Assembly (NCBI GenBank): GCA_003529325.1
Contig: DPVW01000077.1
Location: 1 to 9,985 of the forward strand
DNA length: 9,985 nucleotides
Direction: 5' to 3'
From: Candidatus Latescibacterota bacterium
GTDB taxonomy: Bacteria > Latescibacterota > UBA2968 > UBA8231
Part shown: positions 6,591-9,985 of the stretch, in pieces
Layout: the number at the start of each line of letters is the position of its first letter
Position numbering within the stretch: the stretch's first letter is position 1
Position numbers and translations under genes: made by a program
The notes under the pieces: generated by a model
Told to the model about the DNA's origin: nothing
Seen by the model: only the letters and a program-made list of their open reading frames with translations
Databases searched by the model: none

Positions 6591-6901
6591 ATGTCTGACA
6601 GTCTAAGCGCCTGGCGTTCTCTCCTGCCGGTGCTGCTGGTCCTTGTCGCCTGTGGATCCTCCGAGCAGGATCTGGTCGAGGAACACCCTGACAGAGGATA
6701 GCCAGAGGACGAGGGGCAGAATGATGTGTGGCCCCACCTGCGACCAGATCGTCGCCGCGTCGAGTTGTCTGTCGATTTCTTCGACCTGCTGCCGATAAAC
6801 ACGGTCAGAGCGGACAACACCACCACACACACGAGGGCAACGCTCAATCGAAGTGTGAGCAGATTGGCGAGCAACTCCTTGCGTGCGATGATCCAGATCA
6901 T
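6548..6901 (-). pseudogene. N-terminal fragment of an ABC-2 transporter permease, frameshifted
   Basis: The first 38 residues, [20 protein letters not shown] then VALVCVVVLSALTVFIGS, are a typical start of a NosY-like ABC-2 permease: a basic amphipathic stretch followed by transmembrane helix 1. The frame then turns into unlikely Ser/Arg-rich sequence to its stop at 6548. In another frame from about 6790 the sense resumes as RQQVEEIDRQLDAATIWSQV then GPHIILPLVLWL, which looks like a soluble linker plus a last helix, so an internal deletion as well as a frameshift is possible. The ATG at 6901 overlaps the murA stop as ATGA, so the gene was once translationally coupled to murA. It cannot make a working permease (about 450 residues would be expected). 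Only the part above about 6680 looks native; the annotated left end is simply the stop of the first frame. Confidence 0.65.
6591..6701 (+). CDS. 36-residue lipoprotein-like ORF (complete mini-lipoprotein or truncated gene)
   Basis: The frame reads MSDSLSAWRSLLPVLLVLVAC and then GSSEQDLVEEHPDRG before a TAG. It is a textbook lipoprotein signal: an Arg before the hydrophobic core, lipobox LVAC with the cysteine at 21, and a polar SSEQ start of the mature part. GGAGAAGGG lies about 10 bases upstream of the ATG. Only 15 residues follow the cysteine, so this is either a very small lipoprotein or the 5' piece of a larger one cut by a deletion. It overlaps the broken permease on the opposite strand; the two cannot both be old, intact genes, and a rearrangement joint near 6665-6700 would explain both. 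Confidence 0.4.
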   Translation: MSDSLSAWRSLLPVLLVLVACGSSEQDLVEEHPDRG

Positions 6902-8199
6902 GCTGAACTACGGGTGATGTTGGCGCCCAGCTGAGCGAGGCGTTCGTCAATCCGTTCATACCCACGGTCGATTTGACCGATGTTGTGAATCCGGCTCGTG
7001 CCCTGGGCACAGAGGGCCGCCACCAGCAAGGCCATGCCGGCACGGATATCGGGGCTCGTCAACTCCTGAGCGATGAGCTGTGCACGTCCCGTGATGACGA
7101 CGCGATGTGGGTCACAGAGGATGAGTCGTGCCCCCATCGCCGCCAGGCGATCGACGAAGAACAGGCGAGACTCGAACATCTTTTCGAAGACCAGCACCGT
7201 GCCCTCGCTCTGCGTGGCGCCAACGATGGCCAGCGACGTCAGATCCGCGGGGAATCCGGGCCAGGGGGAGTCTTCGATCTTGGGGATGGCGCCGCCAAGA
7301 TCCGGTGTCACCGTAAGTTGCTGATCCTTCGGCACAACGATGTGTCGTCCACTCACATCCGTTGTGAAGCGAATGCCGAGGCGCTGAAAGGCGAGTTGGG
7401 TAGCCCGGTGTTCTTCTGGTCGTGCGTCCTCGATCGTCAGCTCTCCACCGGTAACCGCCGCAAGGGTGATCAGCGACCCCACTTCGATGTAGTCCGGGCC
7501 AAGGCGATAGCTGGCGCCACCGAGTCGGTCTCGTCCTTCGATGATCAGGCGATTGCTACCGATGCCTTCGATCCGACCTCCCATGGCGACGAGCAAACGG
7601 CATAAATCCTGCACATGTGGTTCGCTGGCGGCATTGTCGATGGTGGTGGTGCCCTGGGCCAGGGCGGCGGCCATGATTGCATTTTCGGTTGCCGTCACCG
7701 AGGTCTCATCGAGAAATATGGCAGCACCCTCCAGACGTCCACGGGACTCGAAGAGATATTCGCCTTCGCCAACTTCGACACTCGCCCCAAGGGCTTTCAG
7801 GGCCAGCACATGTGTATCGATTCGACGACGGCCGATGACGTCACCACCCGGAAGGGGCAGGTGAACTCGTCCGCACCGCGTCAGCAGTGGGCCTGCGAGC
7901 AGAACGGAGGCACGGATCTGCTGGCACGCCGCTGCATTGGGCCGGTCTCCAAGCACCCCATCCGCGCGCAGGGCGATCACGCCCTGGCCGCGCTCAGAGA
8001 CTGTCACCCCAAGCTCTGTCATGATCGACAACAACGTTTCGACGTCGCCAATGTCGGGCACATTTTCCAACACGACTTCGTCGTCGGTTAGCAGAGCCGC
8101 CGCGATCAGGGGCAATGCCGCATTCTTGTTGCCACTGGGGCGGATGCGACCTGTTATCGGATGGCCACCCTCAATGACAAAACTTTGATTTGGCATCAT
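6898..8199 (-). CDS. murA: UDP-N-acetylglucosamine 1-carboxyvinyltransferase (MurA) with Asp in place of active-site Cys
   Basis: MurA transfers enolpyruvate from PEP to UDP-GlcNAc, the first committed step of peptidoglycan synthesis, in the cytosol. The 433 residues span the whole enzyme. SGNKNAALP carries the conserved Lys25-Asn26 (K22-N23 in E. coli), [11 protein letters not shown] carries R96 (R91), GPDYIEVGS follows, and [10 protein letters not shown] carries the catalytic D319 (D305). The C-terminal [17 protein letters not shown] motif is intact. In the mobile loop, [18 protein letters not shown] has Asp120 where most MurAs have Cys (C115 in E. coli); the codon at 7842-7840 is GAC. This natural variant is known from Mycobacterium, Chlamydia and Borrelia and makes the enzyme insensitive to fosfomycin. 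Start ATG 8199 (or the next codon, 8196) follows GAGGG by 7 bases. The gene follows the cupin and a 22-codon ORF, and overlaps a broken permease at its 3' end. It is not with other cell-wall genes. Confidence 0.97.
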   Translation of the reverse strand: MMPNQSFVIEGGHPITGRIRPSGNKNAALPLIAAALLTDDEVVLENVPDIGDVETLLSIMTELGVTVSERGQGVIALRADGVLGDRPNAAACQQIRASVLLAGPLLTRCGRVHLPLPGGDVIGRRRIDTHVLALKALGASVEVGEGEYLFESRGRLEGAAIFLDETSVTATENAIMAAALAQGTTTIDNAASEPHVQDLCRLLVAMGGRIEGIGSNRLIIEGRDRLGGASYRLGPDYIEVGSLITLAAVTGGELTIEDARPEEHRATQLAFQRLGIRFTTDVSGRHIVVPKDQQLTVTPDLGGAIPKIEDSPWPGFPADLTSLAIVGATQSEGTVLVFEKMFESRLFFVDRLAAMGARLILCDPHRVVITGRAQLIAQELTSPDIRAGMALLVAALCAQGTSRIHNIGQIDRGYERIDERLAQLGANITRSSA

Positions 8200-8202
8200 C
8201 TG

Positions 8203-8271
8203 TCAGCCCTCGGTTTCTGACATGTAGACATCACCCTCGATGTGATCGGCTGAGAGCTTGATATCTGTCAT
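8203..8271 (-). CDS. 22-residue ORF between cupin and murA
   Basis: An ATG at 8271, 4 bases after the cupin stop, opens a 22-codon frame (MTDIKLSADHIEGDVYMSET, then EG) that stops 3 bases before the murA ATG. The tight fit between the two neighbours is what one expects of translational coupling or of a small leader peptide for murA, and its GAGGG near the end doubles as the murA ribosome site. It has no membrane or signal character and matches no family I know. It could equally be a short spacer that happens to be open. Confidence 0.3.
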   Translation of the reverse strand: MTDIKLSADHIEGDVYMSETEG

Positions 8272-8275
8272 CGTT

Positions 8276-8644
8276 TCAGTCCAGGTGACACATGGCGGCG
8301 AGGGCGGGTTCGGCTGAGGTGACGGCCGTATGGTGCCCTTTGCCTGTAGTATCCTCCAGCAGCACGACATCGCCAACCGAGAATGTCCGTGTGTCACCCT
8401 GGCTGACTGTCAAGGTGAACGCACCGGCGAGAATGAAGACAAACTGCCGTATCGGGGATGGATGCCAATCTCCCACCCATCCAGGTGGGCCTCCGACAAA
8501 GACGAAACGAGTGGCCTCGTGCGCTGCGGACACCTCCAATGGCGGGGCAGGGGGAGCATAGTCCGTCGCCTTGAGTTCGATGGGCACTTCCGAAAAGTGG
8601 GTCTCGCCCTCTTCATCGGTGTGGATACGAACGTAGCCTGGCAT
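8276..8644 (-). CDS. Cupin-domain protein
   Basis: The protein has 122 residues and a single small beta-barrel cupin. The first cupin motif is GDWHPSPIRQFVFILAGAFT (about 58-77), with H61 and Q67 as likely ligands; Gln stands where Glu is usual, and the classical second histidine of the HxH pair is missing. The second motif is GDVVLLEDTTGKGHHT (about 91-106), with H104. Metal binding is therefore likely but altered. An extended N-terminus (YVRIHTDEEGETHF) packs against the barrel in this group. Such stand-alone cupins of unknown substrate are common in environmental bacteria. Start ATG 8644 has GGAGA 5 bases upstream. It is the first gene of the operon leading into murA. Confidence 0.9.
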   Translation of the reverse strand: MPGYVRIHTDEEGETHFSEVPIELKATDYAPPAPPLEVSAAHEATRFVFVGGPPGWVGDWHPSPIRQFVFILAGAFTLTVSQGDTRTFSVGDVVLLEDTTGKGHHTAVTSAEPALAAMCHLD

Positions 8645-8800
8645 GAAGCTTCTCCGTTGAGTGTTGGGGCTGGTGGCAACAGTACGGCAGGCAGTGCTAC
8701 CCAGGCAATCGCGTGGGGGTGTGCTAGAGAGTTTTGCTGTGAGCTGGGATTATCGGTGGTAGGGGAAAGCACTCCTGCTAGACCATTCACAGGAGACGGG
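8645..8800. promoter_or_regulatory. Divergent intergenic region between cupin-murA operon and sigma gene
   Basis: These 156 bases separate the cupin start (minus) from the sigma-factor start (plus) and must contain both promoters. The sigma gene has a good ribosome site (AGGAGA at 8790-8795). No strong sigma-70 hexamer pair is visible. A plus-strand reading frame from the left runs through this region into the sigma gene, but its upstream part is antisense to the cupin and looks non-native. Confidence 0.4.
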
Positions 8801-9268
8801 ATGCAGCAGATTGAGGTCGTTCTCGCCGAAGCTCAGGCAGGTGATCGTGCAGCCTATGGTAGGCTGGTGTCACGCTTTCAGGACATGGCTGTCGCCTACG
8901 CTCGCTCCGTACTCGGCGATCCACACCTGGCGGAGGACGCCAGTCAGGAAGCCTTCGTCGAAGCTCTCGTGCACCTGAACAGAGTCCACAATGCCACCAC
9001 CTTTCCGGCATGGCTTCGTCGGATCGTTTTCAAGCACTGTGACCGCATCCGACGCGCCCGGCGGGAGTTGGTCTCGGACGTATTGACAGAAGCCGTCGAT
9101 CCCGGTCGGGATGCTCTGGTCGAAGTCGAGGACGGTGACGTCAGCGCACAGGTGCAGTGGAGACGGCCTGGGTGGACCAGATACATGAACTGTTGGTCGC
9201 ATCGATCTGTTATCCGGCCGCAACATTTCGCTGTTCACTGGGGTCTGAGCAGAATGGCGTACTGCTGA
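8801..9268 (+). CDS. ECF-type RNA polymerase sigma factor, region 2 only (region 4 missing)
   Basis: The ORF is 155 residues. Residues about 7-85 are a good sigma-70 region 2: AQAGDRAAYGRLVSRFQDMA, LGDPHLAEDASQEAFVEA (core binding) and TTFPAWLRRIVFKHCDRIRR (-10 recognition). A linker to about 119 (EAVDPGRDALVEVEDGDVSA) follows. The expected region 4 helix-turn-helix is absent. The last 36 residues (from WRRPGWTR) look like out-of-frame sequence, while the other plus frame, open from about 9137 to 9672, looks coding, so a frameshift at about 9137-9170 probably breaks one gene in two. Start ATG 8801 is set by AGGAGA 4-5 bases upstream; upstream codons in the same frame are antisense to the cupin. 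Without region 4 it is unlikely to recognise -35 elements alone. No anti-sigma gene is visible. Confidence 0.75.
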   Translation: MQQIEVVLAEAQAGDRAAYGRLVSRFQDMAVAYARSVLGDPHLAEDASQEAFVEALVHLNRVHNATTFPAWLRRIVFKHCDRIRRARRELVSDVLTEAVDPGRDALVEVEDGDVSAQVQWRRPGWTRYMNCWSHRSVIRPQHFAVHWGLSRMAYC

Positions 9269-9672
9269 GCATGTCGGCAACCGCCATTGCGGCGCTGCTG
9301 GGTGCTGGTGAAGAGGAGATCTCGGCGGCTCAGATAACGGGCTTGATCGGGGATCAGATCATGGCATTCCAGCAGACGGCATCGCACATCCTCGGAGACC
9401 TGCAAGCCATGTGGTCGGATCGGGACCTTGGTCTTCGTTGCCTCGACGTGTCTGCCAGTGGACCTGCCTTGACGTGGTCCATGGAGCAGGACCTGACGCC
9501 GGCCGGATTTGCACGGGCCCAATCCGTGGTCGTCATCGTCGGTCTGCAGGTCACGATGGAAGGCGTCGAGTCCGAAGTCATCAACCCCGCTTCACCCGCC
9601 AACGGCCACGGGTCCATGCCCGCCATCGTGCTTTGCTACAATCTCGACGTGGTCAAGGCCAATGCACTTTGA
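9157..9672 (+). CDS. Uncharacterised protein, possible C-terminal half of the sigma gene product; weak CheC/FliM-like look
   Basis: The frame is open from about 9137 to the TGA at 9670-9672, with codon choice (G/C in third positions) like the neighbouring genes, so it is real coding sequence. From a GTG at 9157 it gives 171 residues; GTG 9172 has GGAGA 8 bases upstream and is an alternative. The order of elements, GVLLSMSATAIAALLGAGEE followed by the helix AAQITGLIGDQIMAFQQTAS and then strands such as SVVVIVGLQVTMEGVESEVI, recalls CheC/CheX/FliM-type domains, but I cannot see their catalytic motifs and the resemblance is only by eye. It may be the second half of the sigma gene (frameshift at about 9137-9170) or a gene truncated by a deletion fused behind sigma region 2. 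Confidence 0.5.
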   Translation: METAWVDQIHELLVASICYPAATFRCSLGSEQNGVLLSMSATAIAALLGAGEEEISAAQITGLIGDQIMAFQQTASHILGDLQAMWSDRDLGLRCLDVSASGPALTWSMEQDLTPAGFARAQSVVVIVGLQVTMEGVESEVINPASPANGHGSMPAIVLCYNLDVVKANAL

Positions 9673-9676
9673 GGTG

Positions 9677-9690
9677 GCGCACGCGTGCGC
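9677..9690. repeat. 14-bp perfect palindrome over the start of the surface-repeat gene
   Basis: GCGCACGCGTGCGC is fully self-complementary, lies 5 bases after the preceding stop codon and contains the candidate GTG start codon at 9685-9687. It could be an operator or a small hairpin hiding the start, or chance in a GC-rich region. There is no T-run, so it is not an intrinsic terminator. Confidence 0.4.
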
Positions 9691-9985
9691 GTGCTCAGGC
9701 GTCGCGGAATAGGCCGCTCTCTACGTCATTGCTTGCGCTCCACCGATACAGCCTGCTCACGCCGCTGGATGGCTTGTGCCTTATCAAAGGACTCTGCGTT
9801 TCAACATGACGATTCAGATTGCACCAGGCGCGTCGGTCAAAGGCCTGCGCCTGGTGCTGATCTATGGCGAGAATGCGGATGTGTCCGGTCTCGACGTCGG
9901 CCTCGTGAGCAAGACGACGGGTGATCAGGTCGGCCTACAATGGGGTCTGGTGCATCTCAATGATGGCGACTTCCTTGGTCTGCAG
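9685..9985 (+). CDS. Exported repeat protein, LA_2272 surface-repeat-like (partial, frameshifted near start)
   Basis: The gene runs off the right edge. From GTG 9685 the frame reads VRVLRRRGI; after one extra base at about 9712 the sense continues as AALYVIACAPPIQPAHAAGW. The two together make a good signal peptide (basic start, hydrophobic core, AHA-A cleavage site). The mature part contains repeats of about 15 residues: GLRLVLIYGENADVS, GLDVGLVSKTTGDQV and GLQWGLVHLNDGDFL, then GLQ at the edge. This 'GLxxGLVxxxxGDxx' pattern is that of LA_2272-type surface repeat proteins, thought to form a beta-solenoid or outer-surface structure. If the frameshift is real, translation could only start inside at ATG 9806, without the signal. 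AGGTGG at 9672-9677 is a possible ribosome site. The family call rests on remembered pattern and is not certain. Confidence 0.55.

Noticed and set aside
7615..8091. Plus-strand ORF inside murA
   Set aside because: It is an antisense shadow of a complete, conserved murA, with no signal or ribosome site.
8330..8800. Long plus-strand open frame leading into the sigma factor
   Set aside because: It is antisense to the well-supported cupin gene, and the sigma gene has its own ribosome site and ATG at 8801.
1..9985. CRISPR array, tRNA/rRNA genes, insertion sequences or phage genes
   Set aside because: I saw no regularly spaced repeats, cloverleaf-like sequence, transposase or integrase motifs, or terminal inverted repeats with target duplications.

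Overview
The window is about 60% GC bacterial DNA. Its gene mix suggests a free-living or marine/sediment bacterium of the Latescibacterota/Poribacteria type: a phytanoyl-CoA-dioxygenase-like enzyme, a FmdA-type amidase, a large alpha/beta hydrolase, a possible Gfo/Idh/MocA oxidoreductase end, many lipoproteins, and NosY-like ABC-2 permease pieces. That taxonomic guess rests on family composition remembered from such genomes, not on any marker gene. I see no tRNA, rRNA, CRISPR array, transposase or phage gene.

Layout. (1) 1-3150: the tail of a plus-strand gene meets, at a near-perfect hairpin terminator (69-108), a minus-strand operon. In transcription order the operon is an alpha/beta hydrolase (3150-2047), a decayed ABC-2 permease (2042 to about 1570), a lipoprotein (1509-1060) and an acetamidase/formamidase-family enzyme (1030-107). 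(2) 3151-3443: a non-coding leader with two short perfect inverted repeats. (3) 3444-3767: a minus-strand protein remnant needing two frame changes. (4) 3822-5218: a plus-strand cluster of an exported ankyrin-repeat protein (one frameshift), a two-helix membrane protein and an FKBP-type prolyl isomerase lipoprotein, with overlap or close spacing. (5) 5246-6466: a minus-strand Fe(II)/2-oxoglutarate dioxygenase of the PhyH family. (6) 6548-6901: the N-terminal end of another ABC-2 permease, broken by a frameshift, with a 36-residue lipoprotein reading frame on the opposite strand. (7) 6898-8644: a minus-strand operon of cupin, a 22-codon ORF, murA, and the broken permease overlapping murA by ATGA. 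(8) 8801-9985: plus-strand sigma-70 region 2 without region 4, then a coding frame of uncertain family that may continue it after a frame change, then the start of an exported repeat protein resembling the LA_2272 surface-repeat family, also frameshifted near its start.

The two points I find most notable are these. MurA carries Asp instead of the usual active-site Cys, a change known to give fosfomycin insensitivity. Frame disruptions are concentrated in accessory genes (permeases, ankyrin, sigma factor, surface repeat protein, remnant), while the large enzymes (hydrolase, amidase, dioxygenase, MurA) are uninterrupted. This pattern fits genuine gene decay better than uniform sequencing error, but raw reads would be needed to decide. 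I do not see a clearly new defence or mobile system. The ankyrin/membrane/FKBP cluster and the sigma-region-2 gene with an unexplained C-terminal part are the best candidates for undescribed arrangements.
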